Source: Ixodes scapularis
Lineage: Eukaryota; Arthropoda; Arachnida; Ixodida; Ixodidae
Reading direction: 5' to 3'
NCBI RefSeq assembly: GCF_016920785.2
Contig: NW_024609857.1
Span: forward strand, 12,109,618-12,173,617
DNA length: 64,000 nt
This document shows positions 12,301 through 24,129 of the stretch, in pieces (within the stretch, counting starts at the first letter, position 1; each line of letters begins with the position of its first letter). Made by a program: the position numbers and the translations under genes. Below the pieces are notes generated by a model, which had not been told where the DNA came from, made no database searches, and worked only from the letters and a program-made list of their open reading frames with translations.

Positions 12301-13683
12301 TAGGGATGCCGCGAACTTTTTTCAAATCGAAGTTTCGATGATCGAATCAAGCGGTTCGAAAGGTTCGAAAGATTTCGATTTTTCGAATTGTCTATATCGT
12401 AAAATTCGACGGAGGTCGAATTTTCGAACTTGTTAAGCTATGAAGTTCGACGCTTTTCGAACCGTCGAACTTATTACGCTAAAAAATTCGATCTTTTTCG
12501 AACTTTCGAACTTAGTGCGCTGCAAGGTTCGATGCTTGTCGAACTTTCGAACTTGACTGACCAAAAAAATTCGATAAATTTCGAACTTTCGAACTTATTT
12601 ATCAAGAAAATTCGAAAAGTTTCGAACTTTCGAATTCTGAAAAGTCAGAAGTTCGACGAACTTCGAACTTATAGGGTAAAAGTTCGACGTTCGTCGAACT
12701 TCGAAAGACCGGCGGACGGTTTCATTTGATTTCAAGTAGTGGGGTACATTCGTAATTTTTTTTCTGGAACTTTTACACGCGGTGCTGCGTTCCTTACGAA
12801 AGACAATGTCATTTATTTCAATGTTCTGGCATGCTTAGGTTTAAAGAAATAAATCCCCGAAGGGGCGAGGACGGACGACGGGTTTTTGACGATTATCGTT
12901 TGTGCCAGATTTGAAGCACGCTGCAGCCGGAGCTATTTATGGTAGATATGTTATACTTTTTTTTTTAAGAATGATCTATGTATAGCGTAGGTAAGTGCCG
13001 TCTTAAGATGTGATTATTGTTATTCAACGTGAGTTTCGAAGAAATGTCCAAACATGTATCTGCATGCAATTATGACCTAAACTTGATATTTATTTTCGTC
13101 TAAGTTGTTTGAGGTATCGTTTTTAAATTAACACCACAGACAGTACATATCATTGCCATCTGCAGAATACAAAATAATATATTTATTGTTTTTTCACGTT
13201 AAGGAATAAATCAACTCATGGCAGAAGATTTCTAGTAGTGTTCAAGTTCAGCACGTCATTAAAAGAAAACTTTTTTTTTTTTCGCTTCACGTTCCTGGGA
13301 CGTGTTTCTTTTAGCCTGTACACATTTTGGTAAAAGAAACTTGTTTCGAAGTTCTGAACCTCTGAATATGCAAGAATAGAACACTTCCGACGAATTCTTG
13401 ATAGTTTTTTTTTTTCTCCTGCTTTTTATTCCCGCATTTATTATTCTTTTTTTTTTTTTTTTGTTACTATCGGCACAGGTGTTTAGGTCGAAAAGACAGC
13501 TTTGAACTTCCGAACCACTAAGCATGTAACCATCTACGGAACCTTTTATGCAGTGAAGAGCGACAGTAGCTATACATATGCATAAATAATTTCAGATTAA
13601 AATAAGCTCGACCACGCCCTCTTTCCCCGTATTGTTTTCTTTAACAGTCCAAAATACCTGCAAGGGGGAGAAGGAGGCTGAAG

Positions 13684-13714
<31 letters not shown>

Positions 13715-14689
13715 CGCTACCCTCTTTCCCCCCGTTTTTCCTCTTCCGACGCCACTTGTATGGTAGAACGCTCCTCGAGCTCGAGTTGTGTCGGCTTTTG
13801 TGCTTTTTGCGAGGCGATTCCTCCGTCCCAGAAAATAAACCTCCAGTACAATTATAAACTTCACCGGATCGGATTACTACCAGCGTGCAAGGGGTGGCGA
13901 GCTATAGTTTGCCAGGTCGCTTCAAGGTTTCTCTGAGCCTCAACCTCCTGCTCGCCCCTGGCCGTTTCGAACTGGATGAGTCTCGTAAAACAGTGTGTTC
14001 GTGCAATCACTACTGCGTGATAAAGACCCCCCCCCGGGGGGCTGGCGGTCACAATTCTGCACTGGCAAATATTCTAGCACGTCCGGGACACTCGTCGTCT
14101 CATTTAATTGCCTTACCAACTTCACAGAATCTAGATATCACACCCTAACTTTTCTAAACTTGATTTTGTGAAAACAAGTGAGTCGTGAAAACGTTATTTG
14201 AAACTGAAACTGTAGAAAAACTTGAAAATCGGACTTCAAACTTTGAAAACTTGGATTAAAAAAAATTCAAAATCTTCAAAGTTTTTTTTTTTTTAATTTA
14301 GCGCTAAAAGAGGATCGAAACTTTCGAACTTTTCGAACTTTATGCCAAAAGAAATCCGAAATCTTCGAATTGTTCGAACTTCATGTCTATAAAAATTCGA
14401 AGCGTTCGAAGTTTTCGAATTTTTTTTTACAAAGAATTTCGAAATCTTCGAATTTATCGAACCTGAAGTAAAAAAATATTCGAAATATTCGAATTCGAAA
14501 TTTTAGAAACCGTGAAAGCTTCGAAATTTTCGAATTCGAAATTCCGCTGTGGACAAAAGTTGCGAATTTTTCGAAATCGAACCTCGGTCGGAACGAAAAA
14601 ATCGAAATTTTTCGAAATCGAACCTCAGTTCGCTTCGCAAATATCGAAACCTTTCGAAATCGAACCTAAGGTGGTTCGCGACATCCCTA
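12301..14689. mobile_element. Non-autonomous hAT-like element with TTCGAA arrays inside its ends
   Basis: A 2,389-bp element. It is flanked by a perfect 8-bp duplication TTTACGAA (12293-12300 and 14690-14697). The ends are TAGGGATGCCGCGAAC and the complement of TAGGGATGTCGCGAAC. Eight-base duplications and TAGGG ends are characteristic of hAT transposons. Directly inside each end sits a ~400-bp array of degenerate repeats built on TTCGAA/TTTCGAAC (12320-12715 and 14310-14675) in opposite orientations. The centre has no transposase; it holds poly-T tracts and a C run of ~29 bases (about 13685-13713). Confidence 0.85.
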
Positions 14690-15002
14690 TTTACGAACGG
14701 AATGGCGTACGAGGCCGCAGTTGTCCCCAAAAGGGAAAAGCAAACCTTAGCTGCAAAGATGGTTACGCGTACGTGCTTGACAAAAAATAAATAAATAAAA
14801 TAAACATAGGTACAATGAACTACTGGAGGTGTGAAAAACTGAATAAGTGCAACGCCATAGGAGTAATTTAGAGAGATTGGCTGTCGTTTAGGAAAGACGC
14901 CGGATACTCCATAACAAGAAAGAGAAAGAGAAAGGAAAACAAATGGAGACAAAAAGTGCAAAGAACAATGTATTTGTAATAACACACCAAATGAAGGGGT
15001 AC

Positions 15003-15064
15003 AGGGTGGGCATCCTTTAAGTTGGGTTGGGCATCCTTTAAGTTTGGGTTGGGCAACCTTTAAG
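15003..15064. repeat. Three ~22-bp tandem repeats
   Basis: Three copies of GGGTTGGGCATCCTTTAAG with small changes. No associated gene. Confidence 0.6.
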
Positions 15065-15186
15065 AACAGAGAAGCAACAAGTTTGACCAAAGGCTAACGG
15101 ATATGAAGCAGATGAGGTGGGCAGCTAAGGAATACAAATTGGGAGAAACGGAATCGAAGGCCCAGAAACAAAGTTTTACAGGCCGT

Positions 15187-15875
15187 GTTACGTATGGCCC
15201 GTGGCGGGGTCAGTCGACGCACGAGGTCCACCGGCCTGCCCGATATTGTCGACGGATGCCGCACCCAGCCAAGTTTCGAGAGAGGATCCGGAGCGGCGGC
15301 GTCACCTAATCGGGAGAAAGGTCAAGTACAATGGATGGACACAAGCAAGTTTCGCCGGAGAGGGAGCGGTCCCAGTTCGGGATAGCCCTCCACTTTAGAA
15401 GCGGGTGTGTCCCTTCCGAAGTTCAACTCTCGTCGTCCAGCGGAAAGCCCGTCCACATTTCCTCCAGCCTCACCTGCGGATTAGTGGATTGGTGGTCGAA
15501 GCTGGATCCGGTTCAGTCCGAAGTCCGGCCATTGCCTGCAACGATAACGACTCCAGGCCCTACCGGACCTTTCCACCGAGAGTACCTCGGCCGCAGCCCC
15601 GGATTAGTGGATTGGTGGTCCGGGCTGCGTCCCGTGCCAGCCGCTAACGTTGACTCTGACGTCCCCCCCGCCATTGGTCAAAGAGCGTGTGGAAAAAGAA
15701 CTCTTACAAAACGGGCAGCGGACGGCTGCCAGATATCTTCTGTGATATCGAACCAACTGTAGTGTAGATCATGTAAATAAACAATGCACATTTCGAGAAA
15801 GAGCGCGGCTCCTCGTCGTTCTCGCGGAGTTTAGCCCGGTGCCTTGCTCGAGTCGCCCCTCCAGGAGAAATTAGG
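15187..15875 (+). mobile_element. Possible solo LTR
   Basis: A GC-rich ~690-bp block that starts TGTTACGTATGG, contains GTAAATAAACAATGCA near 15773-15788 (candidate polyA signal) and then a ~90-bp U5-like tail. The order fits a Ty3/gypsy LTR. A 120-bp internal duplication is marked by GGATTAGTGGATTGGTGGTC at 15478 and again at 15601. No flanking duplication or internal domain confirms it, so the borders are uncertain. Confidence 0.35.
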
Positions 15876-15924
15876 GTGCCTTCATGTGCGCTTCGAAATA
15901 AGGAAATAATGAAAGAAACTTAGA

Positions 15925-16140
15925 TAACTCTCGGGGTAGCTCTTTACTGTTTTGAGGCCAGAACTGGGGTACTAAAACCGAATACTTATAGGGCACAATT
16001 CGAAGATATAGCTACAGTTTGTTGCATATGTGATATGGAGAGCGAAACTATGGAACACGTTTTGAGGTGCAAGCGGCTTACACCTGCCCTCCCTGTGGGG
16101 AGAACAGACGTAGAGGGGGCCCTGAATTTCGATAACCCCC
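15925..16140 (+). pseudogene. 3'-terminal fragment of a LINE reverse-transcriptase ORF
   Basis: One frame from about 15930 reads LYCFEARTGVL, then VCCICDMESETMEHVLRC. The RTG motif followed by a CxxC...ETxxHxLxxC zinc-like knuckle is the usual C-terminal tail of LINE polyproteins, downstream of the reverse transcriptase. The rest of the element is absent to the left, as expected for 5' truncation. The frame runs into a C/A homopolymer at 16137-16170. The clade is not determined. Confidence 0.6.
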
Positions 16141-16544
16141 CCCCCCCCCCCCCCAAAAAAAAAAAAAAAAGCGATTTTATAGCTTGTTCTAAAGGTAACA
16201 TCCATCCATCCGGCTGGCCTCGGTTCGCGGTAGCGGCCTTGGATACAGAGCCACGGAGGTAAAGACTACCCATTGCTTTCTAACCGCATCACCCCGATCT
16301 GAGCGAGCGCCCAAAAAAGAACTCTGCACGGCAGCAAACCCGTGCCCCTTCTTGACAGGTAGGTACAGCGACGCGGTAGCTCCAGAGAGTGCTCGCCGAT
16401 GTAGCGATTGTGCTTCTCTGTACGGTTCCTAAGGATCCAGGTCTATATAACGAATCTTTCCTATGGAAACGACGACGCATTACTGCGAGACAACGAAAAT
16501 AGAGACGCAGTGACACGCGAACTCGAGCTGTGGCGGTGTGCACA

Positions 16545-17480
16545 AGTTCCGGAAGAAAAGTCCCCGAAAAAAAAAAAAAAAAAGGCCCCAGGTTGAAAGT
16601 AGGAAAAGATGTGCCCAAAGGGTTCACTATCGCTGGGTTTTCCCAGATTCTTATGGCCTTCGGGCGGTCTTGTCATTATCCGGTCACAAATGACCTGACC
16701 CACCTAGAGGTAGAAAGGGAGACTGGAAGTCACACAAAGCAACCGAAGTAATTCATTGTAGGGTATTTTGGAAACCAAATTATTGTTTGTCAAAAATATT
16801 TTTTTTTTTTTTTTGTGTGTGAAATAAACAATTATAAGATTTCTAGCCAAAACCAAATTATTGTGTTTGGGGAAATTTGAGAGGTACTTGTGTACCATTT
16901 CCAAATAGGTAAAACGCGCGAGACTGTTAGCACAAACAGGCGATCGTGATACAATAGTAAGGGTGCAGGCGAGCTGGTGGATGTTAACCATGTTGAATAT
17001 ACCTGAGACTGGGGTAGAAAAACATAAAAGTCGAAGAAACAGAACGGGAAGCGATCGTTTTTTTTTTTTTTTTTTTTTTTGCTTATAGAAACGAAACGGT
17101 TGTCATCAAAGTTATCATAGGTACTGAAAGTGCTCATTTGGGGATATAATGCAGATGGTGAAATTTCGTTCCCACTAATAATACTCCTAAGTAAAATATG
17201 AAAATGCGCCGATGTCGTGTTCGCGCTAACAGGGTCGCGATGTGCATCTCGGGGCATCGTCTATTTCCTCATCTTGTTAGGGCCGTTTTTTTCTACTTGC
17301 CAAAGGGGGCCTTTTTTCCCAAGCACATATGAGCGGACCGCCCGAAGGCCATGAGGATCAGGGAAACCCCGAGAATCCTTTTGGGGACATTTCTTCCTAC
17401 TCCTGCGGCATTTTTTTCCAGGAACATTTTTTTCCGGGGACATCTTTTGAGACGTTCTCTGCGCCTGTTCCTTCTACTGA
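16545..17480. repeat. Inverted repeat pair around GGCCTTCGGGCGGTC
   Basis: The segment 16545-16680 (key GGCCTTCGGGCGGTC at 16654) recurs as its complement at about 17330-17480 (GACCGCCCGAAGGCC-type sequence at 17337). Neighbouring GAAAAAAATGTCCC/GTCCCC motifs also match. The pair could be the arms of a ~0.9-kb foldback element. No target duplication found. Confidence 0.5.
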
Positions 17481-17689
17481 AAGTTCTTCCGATTTCTTCC
17501 ACCGCAGTCTCAGGTCCGACACGCAGACGTCCGACACGGATGGTGGCTGTAGCGTTTATCCAACGGTAAACAACATGGGGGTCGAGCGCCACGGGGACGC
17601 CACCCTGACAACACGGGCGCAATGGTGGACAGTGGCGCTATCTATGTAGTGTATATAGAAACTGCGGAAAATTTAAATACAACACAATA

Positions 17690-18685
17690 CTACCGTAATT
17701 TGGAATGCTTCTACTTTTTCCTGACATTATTTCTCTATTCCAGCCTTCTGTATTCGGTAAATACACCGCTTAGTTTGAATTGTCCTTTCCGATTAAAAGA
17801 AACACTGCTGCAGGTCCCTGAAAGCTTCCTCACCCTTCAAACTCACTACAGCTGGACTTCCTGACAACAGAGGAAAACAGGAGGAACAACAAGCATTCGA
17901 ACGGCTGGCCAGTGGAAGATGCTGCGCTAGTAGCAGAAAATATTGAACCTGTGAAGGACGACAGTTTGCGTGAGAGAAGCTTCTGGTATTTTAGCTTCAG
18001 GACAGTTTGATTTAAATAAAATCTAAATTTTAGAGTATAAGGGACCAATAACGGGCTAAACACCGTCGCTTACATTTGCTGTACATTACTTGATGGATGA
18101 TTTAAACAAGTCCACAGACGCCACCAGCGGAGTCCATTGAAATACCCCCGAATCCAGCAAAAATCAAATGCGAGAGCAATGTATATAAATAAATGTTCCT
18201 TTCTTTACTTTGCCCCTGTACTCGGGCTGTCTCACTTACGATTCTCTCTTTATAGACCAGACTATATTTAACATGTTGCTCGAGCAGCATGCAGCTTTTC
18301 TGCTTCGGCGTTTTTGTTTAAAAAGATTAAAAAAAAAACAAAAAAAACAATGAAATAGTAGAGCAGCATTGATTGTGTGAAATGTAAATCTATAGTGATG
18401 CTCCTGCAATTGTGGCCATATTTCTTCATTTTCATACACCAGCTGCGATTCATGCATTGCCTGCCCGTCAACCATGTCGGAAATGTCAGTTGAAGTTTCG
18501 CCTGCAGCTACAGGCCATGCCTCAATAAAGAAACAGGTGAACGCCAAGTAGAAACGAGCGCGCCGACAGCTAACGTCGTCACAGCCTCCACAGGGCGAGT
18601 CGGGGAAAAATTCTGTCCTCACCGTGACATCACCCCGGTCGCCATAAGGGGGCGTCACGCAAACTTCTCGAGGCTAGTAGTTTTG
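17690..18685. repeat. 1-kb dispersed repeat, copy 1
   Basis: Aligns in the same orientation with 36690-37742 over its whole length. Landmarks are GTATTCGGTAAATACACCG, CTGCAGGTCCCTGAAAGC, GCTGCGATTCATGCATTGCC and, at the right end, AAGGGGGCGTCACGCAAAC. Within it, the plus strand holds a ~58-codon frame (about 17845-18010, ending FWYFSFRTV-stop) that also stays open in the other copy after one upstream stop. I see no transposase, tRNA head or LTR ends, so the class is unknown. Confidence 0.7.
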
Positions 18686-19394
18686 CAGTAGCTTGTACCT
18701 TAAATCGGTGACAGGTTAAGAATCCAGGGGAAACAGCGGCCCCTCTCCAGTAAGGGATGGGACGAGTTTCCCTTCCAACTCTTAGCCTGTCAAAGACTAC
18801 AGGTACTTCGCACACTGCCATTTGGGTACTGGTTTTATCAGCTCTTGTAGCTTTCAACATCCCACTTTTCCATTGCAATGGCCCCAGAGGTGCCACAGCA
18901 AAAAAGAATCAAACACGAAGTAACATTCTGGATTGCATTTATTATCGAGTGACAACTGCATTAGAATTGAAATCATCGAGGCACAACAACACAAAAATAA
19001 CCTTGCACTTGTAATGGATTGAACGAACCTTGTTCAATGGCACCAGGTTAAATGAGAATGCAATGGCTGGGCACAAAAAATAAAAAAAGGCAACAAAAAC
19101 ATAAGAGCCAAAGGTACTGGAGTAGGAACATTTGCTTACCAAGATCACAGTAGCCAGTTAACCAAGCTTCGTTTGGTTAACGAAGCTTGGCTAACTTCAA
19201 TTACTTGAGCCAAATGCTCAGAGTGAGCATTAAACTTGGGCAGGCACTGCAGTATTGTAAATATACATTATGTAGTAACAAAAACACACAATAAAAAAAA
19301 ACTATTGCAATCGTGTTGCTTTTCACGCTCTGGTTTCTTGAGATCAAAACAAACTCTGTGCCATTAAAACAGTCACGAGAAGCAACATAATGCT
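18686..19394 (-). other. 3' flank of the Argonaute gene
   Basis: Probably includes the 3' UTR of the minus-strand Argonaute gene. A minus-strand AATAAA lies at 18943-18938. A near-perfect hairpin (18-bp arms, 17 paired) lies at 19156-19196. No other gene is visible. Confidence 0.4.
19156..19196. repeat. Hairpin downstream of Argonaute stop
   Basis: Arms AGTTAACCAAGCTTCGTT (19156-19173) and AACGAAGCTTGGCTAACT (19179-19196) around a 5-base loop, with one mismatch. It lies ~200 bp past the stop codon, within the likely 3' UTR if the AATAAA at 18943-18938 is used. Confidence 0.7.
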
Positions 19395-22159
19395 TCAGAC
19401 AAAGAACATGGCCTCCTTCATGAGAGATTGCACAGAGATGGCAGCATCGAGGAAGTCCATTGATGGTAGGGAGCCACCGGAGCTGCTGCCAGCAGAGTCG
19501 TAGATGTCCGAGCGGGCATCCACATAGCACTTGGCCCTCTGGGTGGCGTGGTGAGCATAGTACACAGGCACTGGGATGGACACCGAGCGTGCACAGCGGG
19601 CATACGTGTGGCACAGTCCATAGGTCAGCTTCTGCAGGGCATCTGCAGTGAACTCATTGTCATCCCAGAGCACATAGTAGTGTGCTGGCCTGCTGGTACC
19701 CTGGATTCCGAAGTGGGAGCAGAGGAAGAAGTCGAAGTCCACCGGGTGAGTGACGGTGGTGTCGATCGTAGTCCCCGGTGGGATGTTGCCGCTCTTCCCG
19801 CAACCGTCCCGACGGTTCTCTGGCATGAATCGTGTGTGGTGCCGCTTCTGCACGGTCAGAAACGTGATGCCTGGCTCGTACCCAGCTTCGAGCTCCATGC
19901 AGGCGGCGCGAATTGCAGCTAGCTCGTGGTCTAGGACCTGGCGAAACTGGCCCTCACTCACACCATCACGGTAGAACAGGATCTTGTCTGGGCGCACCTG
20001 GTTATTTGCAATGTAGAAGCCCAGCAGCAGCTCTTTGGCAATGCTCTTCATATCCTCAATGATCTCCACACGGGCCTTGACCTCCATGTTCTGCTTCTGG
20101 ATCCGGAAGGCAGTGATGTAGCGGAAGGCAAACCGATCGGTGCTTGCCACAACAGCTGCGATTGAGGGCCTGTTGAACTCCTTGGCACCAGGGTGAGTGA
20201 CGTCGGCACCCATCACAATGACCGGCTTGCTAAAGATGACGGACTTGACAGACTTTGGTATAGTGTTATTCACACCGCCAAGCTTGGCATTTACTTTCTG
20301 CAAGATGTTGTTGACCAGCATCGGATTGCACTTGTTCATGATGCTCTTGTCCGTGACACACTGAGTCATCACCCCAACCTCAGTCTCCCCTGCGCTCTTG
20401 AGTTCATTGTAGAAGGGAGACTTGTTGACCACCACCACAAAGATGATTTGTAGTCCTGGAATAGTCTCCTTCTCCTTCCTAAGAACATTCAGCAGGCGAT
20501 TAGTCTGACCACATTCCTTGATAGCCTGGGGTGGCTCCACAGACATGCCAAGCTGCTTACCCTGGGAGATCACCATGGAAACAAACTTCTGGATTGCCGG
20601 TAGAGGACAGAAGCGGGTGTTGCACAAGCTCAGCACAGACCATTTGGTCATGTTGACAGGTCGGTAGAACTCCGTGTCTTTTATCTCCCAGGCACCATTC
20701 CTGGGGCTCACTGGAACGTTATCTTTGTAGAGTACGTCGGGAGCTGGCAGCACTCTGGCTTGTACCTTCACTGGGTTGGTGCTGATGCGGATGCCAAAGT
20801 GGTCCAGGTACTCCTTGTTGTTCTTAATGCAGTCTTGAACAGCTCCCTGGATGTTCTGAAAACGCTCTGCTGGTGGGACTGCAGCCTTCTTCACAACTGT
20901 TGCTGTCTGGTTCTCATCCAGCTTCTGCCGGCAGTGCTGGCCATCGAGAACTACGCACACCTCCAAGGGAATGTAGTTCTTCCTCGTGCCCACTTCGATG
21001 CACGGCAGGTGGGGAAAACTCAGTGGGCGATACCTGGAGGCAAAGTAAGCTGCCACAGTGATGGGTGGATCTCCAAACTTTATTTCATTCGCACTTGCCC
21101 TTGTCACCCTCTCTATGACATACTTGCGGGGGTAGGGTAGATGAGTCACTTTTACCTTCAGCGTCTTGAGCTTCTTGTTCAGTTTGACAAACTGGGTATC
21201 ATCCAGCTTTCGCGACCGGTTCAGGTCAAGGTTTCCTCTACGGTCACCGAGCACCTTGGAAACAAGCTCGAGCAGGGGGCCACCTTCAAAAAAGGCAGTT
21301 GCCACCGTGTTGACATTGAGAAGGGGCTTCCACTGAGCGGGCCGCACGCTCGTCTGATAGCCGTGCCAAAGTTCCAGGCCACCTCCAATGCTGCTATAGT
21401 TCCTCGGCGGAGCGAAGACTGACCTCCCGACCATGGCGTGCACAGTTGATGGCCCGTACCGCATGACAATGTCAAATGCCTGAACAACTGCCTGAGGGAC
21501 TTCCTTCAACTTTTTGTCATAGACAGCCTGGAGCAGGCTCATGTCTAAGGTGGCAGCATACTGAATGGAAACAACGAAGGTATCCGGATTCCGGCCTTCC
21601 TCCTCCATGGTCACGTTGAAGACCTTCTTCTGGAAGTTGAGAGAACTCCTGGTGTACATGTTCTTCTGGCCGTCAAAGACCGGCAGGTTGCCATTCAGGT
21701 GATGCTCGTGCTGGCGGACAAGCAGCTGGAACACGCGTCTCTTGCAGTCCTTTGAGATGACTGACTGAACTGCCCCCGAGTGGCGGAGGCTGCCGATATC
21801 CACGTCGTAGTGGTAGAAGAGCCCAGTAGGAAGCTGAAGCTCAAAGTGGTTGGCAAGAATTGCAATGGGGTGACCGTCTCTGCCATAGCCCGGACGTGCA
21901 GGAAACGCTCCAGCACGTGGAGCAAGTGTGATGCCAACCACGTCGCTGCATTGCACGAGGGTAGTCTTTCCATTGCTCAGCACTGGCTTTGCCTGGTGCT
22001 GAGTTTTGCAGAGGTCCCCCGGCCTGGGCGGTGACGCTGATGTCGGTGATGCTAATTTTGGTGACGGTGATTCAGGAGGTGTTTCAAGGAGAGGTGGTCC
22101 AGGAAGGGCACGTTGCAGACGACACTGTTGAAGAGCTCGTGTCGCCTCAGTCAGTAATG
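19395..22159 (-). CDS. AGO2: Argonaute protein, Ago2-like (siRNA class), 5' exon missing
   Basis: RNA-guided endonuclease of the RNA interference pathway; it binds small RNAs and cleaves complementary RNA in the cytoplasm. Numbering residues from the GTG codon at 21983, the order is N domain, PAZ (about 216-345), MID (about 410-570) and PIWI (to 862). Slicer residues are all present: D594 (GADVTHP), E640, D673 (RDGVSEGQ) and H811 (YYAHH). The MID residues that hold the guide 5' phosphate are conserved: Y525, K529, Q541, K563, K567. The C-terminus MFFV is typical. PIWI sequence differs strongly from the very conserved Ago1/miRNA class, hence Ago2-like. The frame stays open upstream through a Pro/Ser-rich stretch to 22159, where a strong polypyrimidine tract ends in AAG. 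There is no in-frame ATG, so an upstream coding exon exists. No intron interrupts 2.76 kb. Confidence 0.95.
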
Positions 22160-23784
22160 CTTAAAAAAAAGAGGAGAAACAGAAGGTTCAGCGTAGAAAC
22201 AAGGCAGAAAACAAAGAATAGCTGTATGTTGGCATATAGCTAATAAATGTGCATCCTACTTATACTATGATATTAACCACTAGCGAGCTCCATATATGAA
22301 CAGCAGTGGCATAGCCAGGAATATTGGGGAGTTTTAGAATAACGCACTGAAGTTTAGCGGACGCTACGTTAAATTTAGTGCTTGCATTAGTGCACGCTAC
22401 ACAAGAGTTTTAGAATAGCGTTTCTCCTCCACACTCAAAAATTCCAAGCATCTTGCACTCGCAACACTGTCACTTTTACAACGAAATTACAAATCACTCA
22501 TCGCGCATACATAATTGGAAAGGACCGCATTGAAAACGTTACGTCAACAAAGGAGGAACTGATGAAATGCACTTGGGAGCAGCTAAAACTACATTCTGGA
22601 GCAGGCTAGGAGCAGTTCAGATCAGTTTTCATGGCACTTCAGCTTGTGTCTTAGACAAGCACGGGAGCAATTTCGATTGTGCTTAGCAGCACAGATGAAC
22701 ATGACTGGTCGGGACCTAGGTAGATGGGATAACAGTGTAACAGATGCGAAAGCTTGAAACTTTGTGAGCCTTAATCAGAATAAAAAAGCAAGTACCATAT
22801 GGTTCTGAAGATAGTGTTCTTGATATTTTCTGAATAGCTTTCAGCTGCTCAAAATACAAACTAGCACTGCTTATCGCACAACCCACACATGCTCGACATA
22901 TTAATTATATGTGCGAACCACGTGACGTGCGTAAGCAATGGACGCGCGGTAGAATAGGGCAACAAATTTCAAGTCTATCTTATTGTGCAACTCAATATCG
23001 AAGCAGCAAACTATGATTAACGGAGTTTTCGTACTGGAAGCGATAAGCAGGAGCAAGGTTAACAAACGCCGAGCAGATCTACCGCTTGCGTGAGAGCTGT
23101 TGGCCGGCAAGGTTTCGGATTGGACAAAGGTTCAAACGAGTGCATTGGCTTTACTTCCATACAGCCGAGAGCCTAAGGCAGCCAAAAGGCAGAAGCCTGT
23201 GCATCCAAATGCTGGCTGCCTCCTCAGATGTATGTTAACAACTAGAGAATACATGTGAATGAAACTTCTATGCACAGATTTATTACACGTTTCAGTTCTA
23301 TCAAATCACGATTTATCTTGCGAGAATGCAGTTCCAACTTCTAACGATGAAATACTAAAAGGAATCTTTTGCTTATTTGTTTTCGACTGGCTGCATCTGG
23401 ATACCGGGCCCCAGAGCCTCAGGCAATCTGATGCTTAACGACTCGACCTCACCTTGGCCGACTTGCTTAACCGCCTACGGTTGAAGAACAATCCAGTCGC
23501 AGGTTGTGTAGCGCCTGGAATCTGACCCCCCCGAGTTTTTTCGTGCGCTTCCGATTTGGGATACACAAGAATAAACAGAACAAAGGATTGCAAGGCCGAC
23601 AAAGCTAAACGCGCTCACTGTTGCCAATCGAGTAGAGAAAAACTGAAACTAAGACAAAATACAATTTTTTTGGCGCACGTTTTGCGATTTGGCGCAAAAT
23701 AGCGCGAGACATTGGCTGTGGCGCAGTTTCCGCAACATGGCGCAGACAAATGTGCCTGGCGCAAATGGCGCAGCCGTTCCACCC
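22160..23784. other. Upstream intron/flank of Argonaute; no gene seen
   Basis: The polypyrimidine tract and acceptor of the Argonaute exon occupy 22160-22195. Around 22323-22430, two GGGAGTTTTAGAATA / AGAGTTTTAGAATAGCG motifs in the same orientation look like decayed MITE ends. 22565-22640 has GGAGCAG repeats similar to those at 30158. 23665-23785 is rich in TGGCGCA. No Argonaute first exon could be picked out. Confidence 0.35.
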
Positions 23785-24030
23785 CTGCGTCAATTAAATA
23801 CCTCCGCGTCCACCTACAGCTAACTTATCATGCTAACTTACCTTCATATTGAACATGTATCCCGTAAAGCTTTCAGAGCTCTTTGTTTTCTTAAACGCCC
23901 TTTATTTCAAGCTAACAAAGAAACTAAACTCCTTGCCTATACTACCCTTGTCAGGTCGCAGTTGGAATATGCACCCATCATATGGCACAGTCATCAGATT
24001 TACTTAATCACGGCCAGTCTAGAGCGGAGA
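23785..24030 (+). pseudogene. LINE reverse-transcriptase C-terminal fragment
   Basis: Reads YLHIEHVSRKAFRALCFLKR and then LLAYTTLVRSQLEYAPIIWH. The pattern HI..V..KA...L.FL.R followed by a LVRS.LEYA..IW block is standard for the region just after the polymerase domain of Jockey/CR1-type LINEs. Only ~80 codons remain. It abuts a fossil P element on its right. Confidence 0.75.
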
Positions 24031-24129
24031 GGCGCGTGCTCTTCTTATGGCCCTCGCTCTTGCTGAGGAAGCAATGCGATTTTTTCTAGTCGTGTAATGC
24101 CACTACTTGCCACGTGAAGGCGTCTGACT

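Noticed and set aside
21983..21985. Start of Argonaute at the GTG codon at 21983
   Set aside because: Animal nuclear genes rarely start at GTG, the frame stays open upstream for ~59 codons, and a strong splice acceptor sits at 22160. The start must be in another exon.
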